NCBI RefSeq assembly: GCF_001029435.1
Contig: NZ_LDOV01000052.1
Location: 1 to 53,172 of the forward strand
Length of the DNA: 53,172 nucleotides
From: Photobacterium aphoticum
GTDB taxonomy: Bacteria; Pseudomonadota; Gammaproteobacteria; Enterobacterales; Vibrionaceae
Direction: 5' to 3'
The translations under genes were made by a program, and so were the position numbers. Positions 27,092-35,879 of this stretch are shown in pieces (the stretch's first letter is position 1; every line of letters starts with the position of its first letter). The notes below the pieces were generated by a model. It did not search any database. It was not told where the DNA came from and was given only the letters and a program-made list of their open reading frames with translations.

Positions 27092-27670
27092 ATGAAACCG
27101 TTGCTACTCTATATCCATGGGTTTAACAGCTCACCGAAATCGCTCAAAGCGAGCATCATGGCAGAGTACTGCCAGCGTGAGCGACCGGACATTCGCGTGG
27201 AAGCCCCGCAGATCCCGTGTTATCCAGAGGCAGCAGCAGCGTTTTTAGATGACTTGGTGAGATCCTTATCCGGCGAATACCGTATTGGTCTGGTCGGCAG
27301 TTCACTGGGCGGTTACTTATCCACGTGGCTTAATGCCCGTTATCAACTGCCTGCAGTGCTGGTCAATCCGGCGGTGAAACCGTACGAATTGCTGCAAGAC
27401 TACCTGGGTGAGCAGGAAAACCCGTACACGGGCGAGCAGTACGTGTTAACGCCGCATCATATGGATGAATTGCGCGCGCTGGATATTGCGACCGTGGCAC
27501 AGCCTGAACAATTATGGCTGTTGCAGCAAGAAGGCGATGAAGTGCTGGATTACCGTCAGGCGGTGGCAAAATATGCAGCCTGTCGCTCGACCATTGAGCC
27601 GAACGGCGACCACAGTTTTGTCGGTTTTGACCGATTCCCTGCAAAAATCATTGAATTCTTAGGGCTTTAA
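27092..27670 (+). CDS. yqiA: YqiA-family esterase
   Basis: Small alpha/beta hydrolase (192 residues) with esterase activity on palmitoyl-CoA-type substrates in E. coli. The oxyanion segment LLYIHGFNSSPKSLK is at the N-terminus, the nucleophile elbow GSSLGGYLS near residue 71, the acidic residue in the LQQEGDEVLDYRQA region, and the terminal histidine in NGDHSFVGF. The ATG directly abuts the cpdA stop, so the gene is co-translated. parE follows after 117 bases. Confidence 0.92.
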   Translation: MKPLLLYIHGFNSSPKSLKASIMAEYCQRERPDIRVEAPQIPCYPEAAAAFLDDLVRSLSGEYRIGLVGSSLGGYLSTWLNARYQLPAVLVNPAVKPYELLQDYLGEQENPYTGEQYVLTPHHMDELRALDIATVAQPEQLWLLQQEGDEVLDYRQAVAKYAACRSTIEPNGDHSFVGFDRFPAKIIEFLGL

Positions 27671-27725
27671 CGCACTAAAGAGATCTACCCGATTCACAGA
27701 TGTGAACCGCACACTGAGCCCTAAC

Positions 27726-27754
27726 TTGACAAGTGAGTTGGGGTTACTGACTAT
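27726..27754 (+). promoter_or_regulatory. Candidate parE promoter
   Basis: A perfect -35 TTGACA lies 57 bases before parE. The best -10 at 17 bases is GACTAT, with TATTGT three bases further on at a long spacing, so only the -35 is strong. Confidence 0.45.
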
Positions 27755-27787
27755 TGTGACAAAAATTTTCCGTAACTTTCCGTAATT

Positions 27788-29671
27788 ATGACAGAGCAAA
27801 GCTATAACGCTGGAGCCATTGAGGTTCTAAATGGCCTTGAGCCAGTACGCCGCCGTCCCGGTATGTATACCGACACGGTTCGGCCAAACCACCTTGGCCA
27901 AGAAGTTATCGATAACAGTGTCGATGAAGCCTTGGCAGGCCATGCCCGCAAAGTTGAAGTCATTCTCCATGCGGACCAATCCCTTGAAGTGATCGATGAC
28001 GGCCGAGGTATGCCGGTGGATATCCACCCTGAAGAAGGCGTATCCGGGGTTGAACTGATCCTGTGTAAACTCCATGCCGGGGGGAAATTCTCGGGCAAGA
28101 ACTACCAGTTCTCTGGTGGTCTGCACGGGGTAGGGATCTCGGTCGTGAATGCCCTGTCGACCCGTGTTGAAGTCACCGTCAAACGTGACGGTCAAATCTA
28201 CCAAATCGCGTTTGAAAATGGTGACAAAGCCTCTGAGCTGGAAGTGATCGGCACCTGCGGCCGCCGTGCCAAAGGAACCCGTGTGCATTTCTGGCCGGAT
28301 GCGAAATACTTCGACAGCCCGAAATTCTCGGTTTCTCGCCTCAAGAGCAACCTGAAAGCCAAAGCCGTATTGTGTCCGGGGCTGGAAATTGTTTTCACTG
28401 ACAAGGTGAACAATGAAACCTTGACCTGGTGCTATGAAGATGGCCTGAAAGACTACCTGCTGGAAGGCGTGAAAGGTTACACCTTGCTGCCGGAAGAGCC
28501 ATTTACCGGTGCCTTCAATGGTCAGACAGAAGCGGCGGATTGGGCGCTGTTGTGGCTGCCAGAAGGCGGTGATCTGGTCGGCGAAAGTTACGTTAACCTT
28601 ATTCCGACCGCGCAAGGCGGTACCCATGTGAACGGCCTGCGTCAGGGCTTGCTGGATGCAATGCGCGAGTTCTGTGAATTCCGTAACCTGCTGCCACGCG
28701 GCGTGAAGCTAACCGCTGATGATATCTGGGAACGTTGTGCTTACGTACTGTCGGTGAAGATGCAGGATCCGCAGTTTGCCGGTCAGACGAAAGAGCGTTT
28801 GTCATCACGTCAGTGTGCGGCGTTTGTTTCTGGTGTGGTGAAAGATGCCTTCAGCCTGTGGCTGAACGAGCGTCCACAACTGGCCGAGCAATTGGCGGAA
28901 GTGTGTATTGCCAACGCCCATCGCCGTATGCGCGCCAGCAAGAAAGTGGTGCGTAAGAAGATTGCCTCTGGCCCTGCGCTGCCGGGTAAACTGGCGGACT
29001 GTTCGCAGCAAGACTTGAACCGCACGGAACTCTTCTTGGTGGAAGGGGACTCGGCGGGCGGTTCTGCCAAGCAGGCCCGTGACCGTATGTTCCAGGCCAT
29101 CATGCCATTGCGCGGTAAGATCCTGAACACATGGGAAGTCTCGGCCGATCAGGTACTGGCGTCTCAAGAAGTGCATGATATTTCGGTGGCACTGGGTATC
29201 GACCCGGACAGCGACGATCTGAGTGGCCTGCGCTACGGTAAGATCTGTGTGCTTGCCGATGCGGACTCCGATGGTCTGCACATTGCCACGCTGCTGTGTG
29301 CGTTGTTTGTGAAGCACTTTGAAGCCTTGGTGCGTGCCGGTCACGTGTATATCGCGATGCCGCCACTGTACCGTATCGACTTGGGCAAAGAAGTGTACTA
29401 CGCCCTGGATGATGCCGAGAAAGATGGCATTCTGGAGCGCCTGAGCGGTAAACGTGGCAAGGTTAACGTACAGCGATTCAAAGGTCTGGGTGAGATGAAC
29501 CCGCTGCAGCTGCGCGAAACCACCATGGATCCGAATACGCGCCGTCTGGTACAGCTGACCATTGATGACGATGCACAAACCACGGAAATGATGGACATGC
29601 TGCTGGGCAAGAAGCGTGCAGAAGACCGTCGTCACTGGTTGCAGAGCAAAGGCGATAAAGCGGACGTATAA
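27788..29671 (+). CDS. parE: DNA topoisomerase IV subunit B (ParE)
   Basis: ATPase subunit of topoisomerase IV, which decatenates daughter chromosomes with ParC. It has 627 residues (630 in E. coli). The N-terminal EVLNGLEPVRRRPGMYT is typical of ParE. The GHKL ATP site shows DNSVDEALAG, DDGRGMPVD and SGGLHGVGISVVNAL. The TOPRIM domain begins at FLVEGDSAGGSAKQARDR, with DADSDGLHIATLL. parC lies 100 bases downstream on the same strand, closer than in E. coli, where other genes intervene. The long open frame antisense to its second half is a shadow. Confidence 0.97.
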   Translation: MTEQSYNAGAIEVLNGLEPVRRRPGMYTDTVRPNHLGQEVIDNSVDEALAGHARKVEVILHADQSLEVIDDGRGMPVDIHPEEGVSGVELILCKLHAGGKFSGKNYQFSGGLHGVGISVVNALSTRVEVTVKRDGQIYQIAFENGDKASELEVIGTCGRRAKGTRVHFWPDAKYFDSPKFSVSRLKSNLKAKAVLCPGLEIVFTDKVNNETLTWCYEDGLKDYLLEGVKGYTLLPEEPFTGAFNGQTEAADWALLWLPEGGDLVGESYVNLIPTAQGGTHVNGLRQGLLDAMREFCEFRNLLPRGVKLTADDIWERCAYVLSVKMQDPQFAGQTKERLSSRQCAAFVSGVVKDAFSLWLNERPQLAEQLAEVCIANAHRRMRASKKVVRKKIASGPALPGKLADCSQQDLNRTELFLVEGDSAGGSAKQARDRMFQAIMPLRGKILNTWEVSADQVLASQEVHDISVALGIDPDSDDLSGLRYGKICVLADADSDGLHIATLLCALFVKHFEALVRAGHVYIAMPPLYRIDLGKEVYYALDDAEKDGILERLSGKRGKVNVQRFKGLGEMNPLQLRETTMDPNTRRLVQLTIDDDAQTTEMMDMLLGKKRAEDRRHWLQSKGDKADV

Positions 29672-29771
29672 GCGTCGGCTCAATAAGAAAGACATAATGG
29701 GCAGGTGGGCCGCAGCATAGTTTCGCATAGCGCCGACCTGCACCGCACAAGATAGAACGGAATACCCGACG

Positions 29772-32048
29772 ATGACTGATGTCTCAATGGATGGCGTAGA
29801 ACAGCTTCCGCTCCGGAAGTTTACCGAAGACGCTTATCTGAATTATTCCATGTACGTAATCATGGATCGTGCCTTGCCGTTTATCGGCGATGGCTTAAAG
29901 CCGGTACAGCGCCGTATTATTTACGCGATGTCTGAGCTGGGCCTGTCTGCGACAGCCAAGTACAAGAAATCTGCCCGTACCGTGGGTGACGTGCTGGGTA
30001 AATACCACCCGCACGGTGACTCAGCGTGTTATGAAGCCATGGTACTGATGGCACAGCCGTTCTCTTACCGCTACCCATTGGTCGACGGCCAGGGTAACTG
30101 GGGTGCGCCGGATGATCCGAAATCCTTCGCCGCGATGCGTTATACCGAATCCCGTCTGTCTCGCTTCTCGGAAGTGCTGCTGAACGAGTTGGGTCAGGGC
30201 ACGGTTGAGTGGGGTCAGAACTTCGACGGCACCATGAAAGAGCCGAAGATGCTGCCGGCACGCTTGCCGCACATCCTACTGAACGGCGTGACCGGCATTG
30301 CCGTGGGTATGGCGACTGATATTCCGCCTCACAACGTGCGTGAAGTGGCCAATGCTGCCGTTCACCTGATTGAAAACCCGAAAGCCTCGCTTGATGAGGT
30401 AATGGATTTCGTACAGGGCCCGGATTACCCGACTGAAGCGGAAATCATTACGCCGAAAGCGGATCTGAAGAAGGTCTACCGTACCGGCCGTGGCAGCATC
30501 AAGATGCGCGCGGTGTGGCACAAAGAGAACGGTGACATCGTGATCACGGCACTGCCGCATCAGGTGTCAGGCTCTAAACTGTTGGAGCAAATCGCGGCGC
30601 AAATGCGTGCCAAGAAGCTGCCAATGGTCGAAGACTTGCGTGATGAGTCGGATCATGAAAACCCGACCCGTATCGTGATCGTACCGCGCTCTAACCGTAT
30701 TGACAGCGAGCAGTTGATGAACCACCTGTTTGCCTCGACGGATCTGGAAAAGAGCTTCCGCGTGAACCTGAACATGCTGGGTCTGGATCACCGCCCAGAA
30801 GTGAAAGGCTTGGTGGAAATCCTGAGCGAGTGGCTGATCTTCCGTCGTGATACCGTGCGTCGTCGTTTGCAGTACCGCTTGGACAAAGTGATCGCGCGCC
30901 TGCATATTCTGGAAGGTTTGCTGGCTGCCTACCTGAACATCGATGAAGTGATTGAGATCATCCGCAGTGAAGACGATCCGAAAGCCGAGTTGATGTCGCG
31001 TTTTGACCTGAGTGCGATTCAGGCCGATGCGATTTTGGAAATCAAGTTGCGCCAGTTGGCGAAACTGGAAGAAATCAAGATCCGTGGTGAGCAGGATGAA
31101 CTGTCGAAAGAGCGTGAGCAGCTAGAGAAACTGCTGGGCTCTGAGCGTCGTCTGAATACCCTGATCAAGAAAGAAATTCTGGCAGATGCTGAGAAGTACG
31201 GTGATGACCGTCGCTCGCCATTGGTAGAGCGTGAAGAGGCCAAAGCTTTGACTGAGCGCGAGCTGATCCCTTCTGAAGCGATCACCGTGGTGTTGTCAGA
31301 AAAAGGCTGGATCCGTCACGCTAAAGGCCATGAGGTGGATCCGTCTACCCTGAGCTACAAGTCTGGTGATAACTACCTGGCGCACGCGCGCGGTAAGAGT
31401 AACCAGCCAGCCATCTTCCTTGGCTCCGATGGCCGCAGCTATGCGCTGGAATCGCACAGCTTGCCGTCAGCACGTAGTCAGGGTGAGCCGATTACAGGCC
31501 GCTTGAACTTAACACCGGGCACTGCGATGCGTCAGGTGATGATGTCGGAAGACGAGCAATTGTGGTTGATGGGCTCGGATGCGGGTTACGGCTTTATCTG
31601 TAAAGGGGCCGACATGGTCTCGAAGAACAAGAACGGTAAAGCGTTGCTGACCGTGCCGGAAAACGCAGAAGTGATGGCACCACAACGTATTGCGGATCTG
31701 GATCAGGATGAAATCCTAGCGATCACCAATGAAGGCCGTATGTTGTTGTTCCCAATTAAAGATTTGCCGCAGCTGGGCAAAGGGAAAGGGAACAAGATCA
31801 TCAACATTCCGGCAGCACGTTCAAAAGCCCGTGAAGAGTTCTTGTCACACTTAGTCGTCTTGCCGCAAGGCAGTTACCTGACGCTGTATGCTGGCAAGCG
31901 TAAGTTGGGTCTGAAGCCGTCGGATCTGGAGAACTTCCGTGGTGAACGTGGCCGTCGTGGTGCCTTGTTGCCACGTGGTCTGCAGCGTGTGACGCGCATG
32001 GAAATCGATCAAGGTACGTCTGACGTGACCGAGCCAACCGCCGAGTAA
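29772..32048 (+). CDS. parC: DNA topoisomerase IV subunit A (ParC)
   Basis: DNA-cleaving subunit of topoisomerase IV. It has 758 residues (752 in E. coli). The catalytic tyrosine is Y124 in AAMRYTESRLS. The quinolone-resistance region reads GKYHPHGDSACYEAM, with Ser84 and Glu88 in the drug-sensitive state. The central coiled coil spans about 360-490, including the KEREQLEKLLGSERRLN arm. The C-terminal beta-pinwheel follows (about 500-740). The last residues (SDVTEPTAE) are a short acidic tail. plsC follows after a terminator, as parC-plsC in E. coli. Confidence 0.97.
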   Translation: MTDVSMDGVEQLPLRKFTEDAYLNYSMYVIMDRALPFIGDGLKPVQRRIIYAMSELGLSATAKYKKSARTVGDVLGKYHPHGDSACYEAMVLMAQPFSYRYPLVDGQGNWGAPDDPKSFAAMRYTESRLSRFSEVLLNELGQGTVEWGQNFDGTMKEPKMLPARLPHILLNGVTGIAVGMATDIPPHNVREVANAAVHLIENPKASLDEVMDFVQGPDYPTEAEIITPKADLKKVYRTGRGSIKMRAVWHKENGDIVITALPHQVSGSKLLEQIAAQMRAKKLPMVEDLRDESDHENPTRIVIVPRSNRIDSEQLMNHLFASTDLEKSFRVNLNMLGLDHRPEVKGLVEILSEWLIFRRDTVRRRLQYRLDKVIARLHILEGLLAAYLNIDEVIEIIRSEDDPKAELMSRFDLSAIQADAILEIKLRQLAKLEEIKIRGEQDELSKEREQLEKLLGSERRLNTLIKKEILADAEKYGDDRRSPLVEREEAKALTERELIPSEAITVVLSEKGWIRHAKGHEVDPSTLSYKSGDNYLAHARGKSNQPAIFLGSDGRSYALESHSLPSARSQGEPITGRLNLTPGTAMRQVMMSEDEQLWLMGSDAGYGFICKGADMVSKNKNGKALLTVPENAEVMAPQRIADLDQDEILAITNEGRMLLFPIKDLPQLGKGKGNKIINIPAARSKAREEFLSHLVVLPQGSYLTLYAGKRKLGLKPSDLENFRGERGRRGALLPRGLQRVTRMEIDQGTSDVTEPTAE

Positions 32049-32078
32049 CACTGCGCGGTAGGTTGTTAAGCCCTCCGC

Positions 32079-32110
32079 AAGCCCTCCTATTGTGGAGGGC
32101 TTTTGTTTTT
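32079..32110 (+). terminator. Terminator after parC
   Basis: GCCCTCC-TATTGT-GGAGGGC followed by TTTTGTTTTT. Confidence 0.9.
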
Positions 32111-32240
32111 CTGCTTGTGAAGACAAGGATCGGCCATGGCGCAAGGTTGTGAGCAAGGTGGTCTTATTAGTCGACATAAGGGATGTTTTTTCCTGTCGCG
32201 TGCGTATACTAGCGAACGCTTGTACGCCGAGGAGTAGTCA

Positions 32241-32966
32241 ATGATTTTTGTATTGCGCATGATCGCGGTGGCGATCTTTGCCATTGTCATGTTTGTGTTC
32301 GGCTGTGGCTATTGCCTGCTCAGCCCACGTAACCCAAAACACGTCCACACGTTTGGCCGTTTGTTTAGCAAGATGTCCCGCGTGTTCGGGATCAAACTGG
32401 AAATTCGTTATGCACCGGGTGCCGATCAAGTGGGCCCGAGTGTGTACATTGCTAACCACCAGAACAACTTTGACTTGTTTACGGTATCGGGCGCGGTGAT
32501 GCCACGCACGGTGACGGTGGGCAAGAAAAGCCTGGTGTGGTTGCCGCTGTTTGGTCAGTTGTACTGGCTGACTGGTAACATCCTGATTGACCGTGCTAAC
32601 CGCACCAAAGCGGTGGGTACCATTGGTCAGGTGGTCGAGAAAATCAAATCCCGTAACGTGTCTGTATGGATGTTCCCGGAAGGGACGCGCTCTCGCGGTC
32701 GTGGCTTGCTGCCATTTAAGACCGGTGCGTTCCATGCGGCGATCGGTGCCAATGTGCCGGTAGTCCCTATTGTGTGCAGCAGCACGGAAGGTGTTAAACT
32801 TAACCGTTGGGACAATGGGGTCGTGATTGTGGAAGTCATGCCACCGATCTCAACTGACGGATTGACCAAAGAAGATGTGCGCGAGCTGGCAACACGCAGC
32901 CGTGACATCATGGAGCAGAAGCTGATTGCGTTGAATGCCGAAGCGGCCAGCCGTTCAGCAAAGTAA
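32241..32966 (+). CDS. plsC: 1-acyl-glycerol-3-phosphate acyltransferase PlsC
   Basis: Inner-membrane enzyme that makes phosphatidic acid, the step after PlsY. It has 241 residues, with an N-terminal membrane anchor (about 1-27). The catalytic motif is NHQNNFD (H73, D78, the HX4D motif), the glycerol-phosphate motif is FPEGTR (145-150), and VPIVCSST follows. GAGGAG precedes the ATG. A TATACT element at 32205-32210 could be its -10, but no -35 is convincing. A perfect terminator hairpin separates it from idi. Confidence 0.96.
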   Translation: MIFVLRMIAVAIFAIVMFVFGCGYCLLSPRNPKHVHTFGRLFSKMSRVFGIKLEIRYAPGADQVGPSVYIANHQNNFDLFTVSGAVMPRTVTVGKKSLVWLPLFGQLYWLTGNILIDRANRTKAVGTIGQVVEKIKSRNVSVWMFPEGTRSRGRGLLPFKTGAFHAAIGANVPVVPIVCSSTEGVKLNRWDNGVVIVEVMPPISTDGLTKEDVRELATRSRDIMEQKLIALNAEAASRSAK

Positions 32967-33003
32967 GTCGTTCCACCCAGGATGTTGCCTGAGTGAGTAG
33001 GAT

Positions 33004-33034
33004 AAGGACATGTCATGGCATGTCCTTTTTATTT
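33004..33034 (+). terminator. Terminator after plsC
   Basis: AAGGACATG-TCATGG-CATGTCCTT, nine perfect pairs, followed by T-rich TTTATTT. The first possible ATG of the following frame (33015) lies in this loop, which argues against it as the idi start. Confidence 0.85.
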
Positions 33035-33050
33035 GGGTAGTGGTAGAGCC

Positions 33051-33581
33051 ATGAGTGAAGAACACGTAATTTTAGTGGATGAGCACGGCAGTGCAGTAGG
33101 GACACAGGAAAAAATGCAGGCACACCGTGATGGCGCTTTGCACCTGGCGTTTTCGGTGCTGTTGTACCGTGATGGCGTCGCCGGACGTGAGTACTTGCTA
33201 CAGCAGCGTGCGATGGGGAAATACCACAGCGGAGGCTTGTGGACCAATACCTGTTGCTCCCACCCACGTCAGAATGAGACGTTTGCCCAGGCGGGGATCC
33301 GCCGTTTAGCGGAAGAAATGGGGATCACCGGTGTCACGGCACTGACAGATATCGGCGATTTTATTTACCGCGCGGACTTGGATAACGATTTGGTTGAACA
33401 CGAATTGGATCATGTGCTGGTGGCCGATGCGGCTGATATTGCTGTGGTACCGAATCCGGACGAGGTGATGGCCTATCGTTGGTGGCCAGAAGCGGATCTG
33501 CAACACACCATGACGGCTGAACCGGCGTTGTTTACTGCTTGGTTTCCTCAAGTGCTGGTGATGGTACTGGCGGCGCGTTAA
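33051..33581 (+). CDS. idi: Isopentenyl-diphosphate delta-isomerase, type 1
   Basis: Interconverts isopentenyl and dimethylallyl diphosphate for isoprenoid synthesis. It has 176 residues from MSEEHVILVDEHG; the in-frame ATG 12 codons upstream is inside a terminator loop. Catalytic features are WTNTCCSHP with Cys69 and metal-binding His71, and the Glu pair in VEHELDH (E116, E118). The Nudix-like RRLAEEMG helix is also present. The type 1 enzyme is optional in bacteria using the MEP pathway. The gene is monocistronic and sits at the seam between two E. coli-like blocks. Confidence 0.95.
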   Translation: MSEEHVILVDEHGSAVGTQEKMQAHRDGALHLAFSVLLYRDGVAGREYLLQQRAMGKYHSGGLWTNTCCSHPRQNETFAQAGIRRLAEEMGITGVTALTDIGDFIYRADLDNDLVEHELDHVLVADAADIAVVPNPDEVMAYRWWPEADLQHTMTAEPALFTAWFPQVLVMVLAAR

Positions 33582-33610
33582 GCGATAGCGAACACAGAAA
33601 TCCAGGTGAT

Positions 33611-33640
33611 AAAAAAAGCTGCCATGGGCAGCTTTTTTTT
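33611..33640. terminator. Bidirectional terminator between idi and ridA
   Basis: A7 GCTGCC-ATG-GGCAGC T8. It serves convergent idi and ridA. Confidence 0.94.
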
Positions 33641-33665
33641 GCGCGGGACGCGTCAGGCAACAGCC

Positions 33666-34052
33666 TTATTTGCGCACAGCGATCGCTTCGATTTCGATTT
33701 TCACGTCTTTTGGCAGACGAGATACTTCTACGCAAGAACGTGCTGGGTAAGGCGCGTTGTTCTCGTCGAAGAACTTGCCGTATACCTCGTTCACGGTCGC
33801 GAAGTCGTTAAGATCTTTCACAAATACCGTCATTTTCACGATATCAGCGACTTTCAGACCTGAAGATTCAACCACGGCCTTCACGTTTTCCAGTGATTGG
33901 CGTGCTTGCTCAGCGATATCTTCAGCCACTTCACCCGTTTGTGGGTTCACTGGGATCTGACCAGAAGTCAGTACCATGTTACCAAGATCAACACCTTGTA
34001 CGTATGGACCAATTGCTGCAGGTGCCTGCTCGGTGTGAAGTACTTGAGTCAT
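33666..34052 (-). CDS. ridA: 2-iminobutanoate/2-iminopropanoate deaminase RidA
   Basis: Hydrolyses reactive enamine/imine intermediates released by PLP enzymes such as threonine dehydratase. The 128 residues match the family along the full length: GPYVQGVDLGNMVLTSGQIP, the NVKAVVESSGL helix, VVKMTVF-type strand IVKMTVFVKDL, and YPARSCVEVSRLPKDVKIEI with the substrate-binding arginine. GAAAGG precedes the ATG. In E. coli ridA directly follows pyrI; here a protease gene lies between. Confidence 0.97.
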   Translation of the reverse strand: MTQVLHTEQAPAAIGPYVQGVDLGNMVLTSGQIPVNPQTGEVAEDIAEQARQSLENVKAVVESSGLKVADIVKMTVFVKDLNDFATVNEVYGKFFDENNAPYPARSCVEVSRLPKDVKIEIEAIAVRK

Positions 34053-34236
34053 TGCTTATCCTTTCTTTATACAGGTTAGGAAATCAGAGATGGCTTAGTT
34101 TGCAACTCAATGCAGCCAAGGTCAAAGGGTTTTCATACGAGGTTTTTCTCTCGATTCCTCTGCATACGCATCGGGTCGGAAATGCCGATATTCCCAGCGA
34201 GTATATGTCCTGTGGTTTGGTTGCCCGCATCGGGGA

Positions 34237-35196
34237 CTATTCCCATACGTGCTGGCGGACATGTTGTTGCTCAGCTTGTGACGCCGTGTGTGTATCGGTT
34301 TGTGCTGAGGTATCAGGATCGGGCGGGGAAAAGATGCCGTGACGGGCGCGACGATCCGGTGCATCGCTCAGGGAGGCGTTGGGCCGAGGAGCGGCTTGGT
34401 CAGGGGAGCCAGAGGCCTGACGGGAGGCGGTGACTTGTGTGCTGTGAGCCGGCATCACGGGCGCTAAGCTGGTGCGGTTAAGTCGCGTGACGTATTCCGA
34501 CACCTGTGCCTGACGCAATGCCGGGCTGGCTTGTGACGGGCTGATCCCAAGGGCGGTAAGCCAGTCAACGATCAACGGCGCAGGCAGGAATTGACTGTAG
34601 CGCACCGCCGGGCGCAGGTTGCGCAAATCTTCCGGGTTATGGACGATAGCAATGGTGATCCCGGCAATCTCTCCGTTGGCATTGAAGACCGGCCCGCCAC
34701 TCATGCCAGACATCACCGGCGCATCACTGAGGGAATAGAGGCAGCGGGTGTTGGTATCAATCACATCTTGCAGGTATTTGCCTTCTCCGCGAATACTGTT
34801 ACCAAGCAGGGAATGCCCGACGTGTTTCACCGGTTGATCCGGATAGATCAGTCCCCAGCGCGGCACGCTGTTTGACTGGCGGGGCACTAACGCCAAATCA
34901 CAATCGGGGTGGTAAATGATGCCGACATCCCAGGACAGGCGAGCCACATGTTTGGCGGTGATCAGATACTCTTCGGTGATCGGTACGCCGGAGCCAAAGC
35001 CACCGAACAAGAGTGGAACCCCAATCACGAGCATTTTATTGGCGCTATGGGGGGCGGCCGTTTCCACACTGCCGTTGCTCGCAATACAGCCACACAGCCA
35101 TGCGGTGCAAACAAACAGCATAGCCAGTATGTGCCGGCGAGCAAGACAGAATAAAGTACGGGTAAAACCTATCGCAGACGCGAAAAGAAACTGCAT
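34237..35196 (-). CDS. Putative trypsin-like serine protease, possible lipoprotein
   Basis: A 319-residue protein not recognisable as a named gene. Residues about 12-37 form a hydrophobic export signal ending in LCGC, a plausible lipobox with Cys37 as the lipidated residue. The body has a chymotrypsin-fold triad: His83 in TAKHV, Asp100 in CDLALV, and Ser166 in GMSGGPV, followed by NANGEIAGITIA. No PDZ domain follows. The C-terminal 100 residues are Pro/Ser/Ala/Gln-rich, low complexity and probably disordered. AAGG sits eight bases before the ATG. It lies between pyrI and ridA on the same strand, behind the pyrI terminator, so it is likely transcribed on its own. DegP-like quality control is possible but unproven. 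Confidence 0.75.
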   Translation of the reverse strand: MQFLFASAIGFTRTLFCLARRHILAMLFVCTAWLCGCIASNGSVETAAPHSANKMLVIGVPLLFGGFGSGVPITEEYLITAKHVARLSWDVGIIYHPDCDLALVPRQSNSVPRWGLIYPDQPVKHVGHSLLGNSIRGEGKYLQDVIDTNTRCLYSLSDAPVMSGMSGGPVFNANGEIAGITIAIVHNPEDLRNLRPAVRYSQFLPAPLIVDWLTALGISPSQASPALRQAQVSEYVTRLNRTSLAPVMPAHSTQVTASRQASGSPDQAAPRPNASLSDAPDRRARHGIFSPPDPDTSAQTDTHTASQAEQQHVRQHVWE

Positions 35197-35307
35197 ACCA
35201 CTGACCTTTTAGAAATGAGCAAAGAGGAATGATGCTGGGCCTAAATTTTGGGCGCTAAGTTTCAAGGTAGTGATAAAGCAGGAAAAGCAGTTGTATCAGA
35301 TGTGAGA

Positions 35308-35341
35308 ATAAAAAAACCGACTCAAGCTTGAGCCGGTTTTC
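35308..35341 (-). terminator. Terminator of the pyrBI operon
   Basis: Minus strand AAAACCGGCTCAA-GC-TTGAGTCGGTTTTTTT: about 13 pairs including one G-T, followed by a T run, some 60 bases after the pyrI stop. Confidence 0.88.
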
Positions 35342-35399
35342 TTATACCAGACGCGAAAAAACGCTGGTATGAAACGGAGTGATCCCTGAGGGCGTGGAC

Positions 35400-35864
35400 T
35401 TAGATGTGTTCTGTCACCACTTCACGTGAGAACACTTTTTCGCAGTATTTACACTTCAGCTGAATATCATCACGTTTGGTGATCACGGTAAAGCTGCTGT
35501 CTACCGGTTCACCGTGAGAGATACAGTTGCTGTTCGGGCACTTGAAGATGGCACGGATCTGGCTTGGCAGTGACAACGCCAGTTTTTTCACCACTTCGTA
35601 GTTTTCAATCTGGTTCACGGTCGCTTTTGGCGCGTACAGAGCCAGTTGGTTGGCCTGATCTTCGGTGATGAAGGTGTTTTCAATCTTGATCAGATCTTTG
35701 CTGCCTTGCAGAGAAGACGGCAGGTTCAGGCCGATGGTCACACGCTCTTGCGTGGTGTGCATCTTGAACAGCTTAAGTACCTTGATACCGATGTTTGCCG
35801 GAATGTGATCGATCACTGTCCCGTTTTTGATCGCTTCGACCTGTAGTTGGGTTTCTTTTGTCAT
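35400..35864 (-). CDS. pyrI: Aspartate carbamoyltransferase regulatory chain PyrI
   Basis: Binds CTP/ATP for allosteric control of PyrB and holds the catalytic trimers together. It has 154 residues. The allosteric domain contains GTVIDHIPANIGIKVLKLF. The zinc site has C109, C114, C138 and C141 (KCPNSNC and CKYC), the positions I recall for E. coli. GGAGAG precedes the ATG, 15 bases after the pyrB stop. The dodecameric, feedback-regulated enzyme is therefore expected. Confidence 0.98.
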   Translation of the reverse strand: MTKETQLQVEAIKNGTVIDHIPANIGIKVLKLFKMHTTQERVTIGLNLPSSLQGSKDLIKIENTFITEDQANQLALYAPKATVNQIENYEVVKKLALSLPSQIRAIFKCPNSNCISHGEPVDSSFTVITKRDDIQLKCKYCEKVFSREVVTEHI

Positions 35865-35879
35865 GATGATCTCTCCGGC

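Noticed and set aside
28805..29743. 312-codon open frame antisense to parE
   Set aside because: parE motifs are complete on the plus strand; the antisense product is His/Gln/Arg-rich, a typical shadow of biased codon use.
29990..30050. Quinolone-resistance change in ParC
   Set aside because: The region reads HPHGDSACYEAM with Ser84 and Glu88, the sensitive residues.
33015..33050. Upstream ATG start for idi
   Set aside because: It lies in the loop of the plsC terminator and adds residues not found in the family.
34053..34236. Small genes between ridA and the protease gene
   Set aside because: Frames present are overlaps of the protease 3' end or lack ribosome sites; no ridA promoter could be assigned either.
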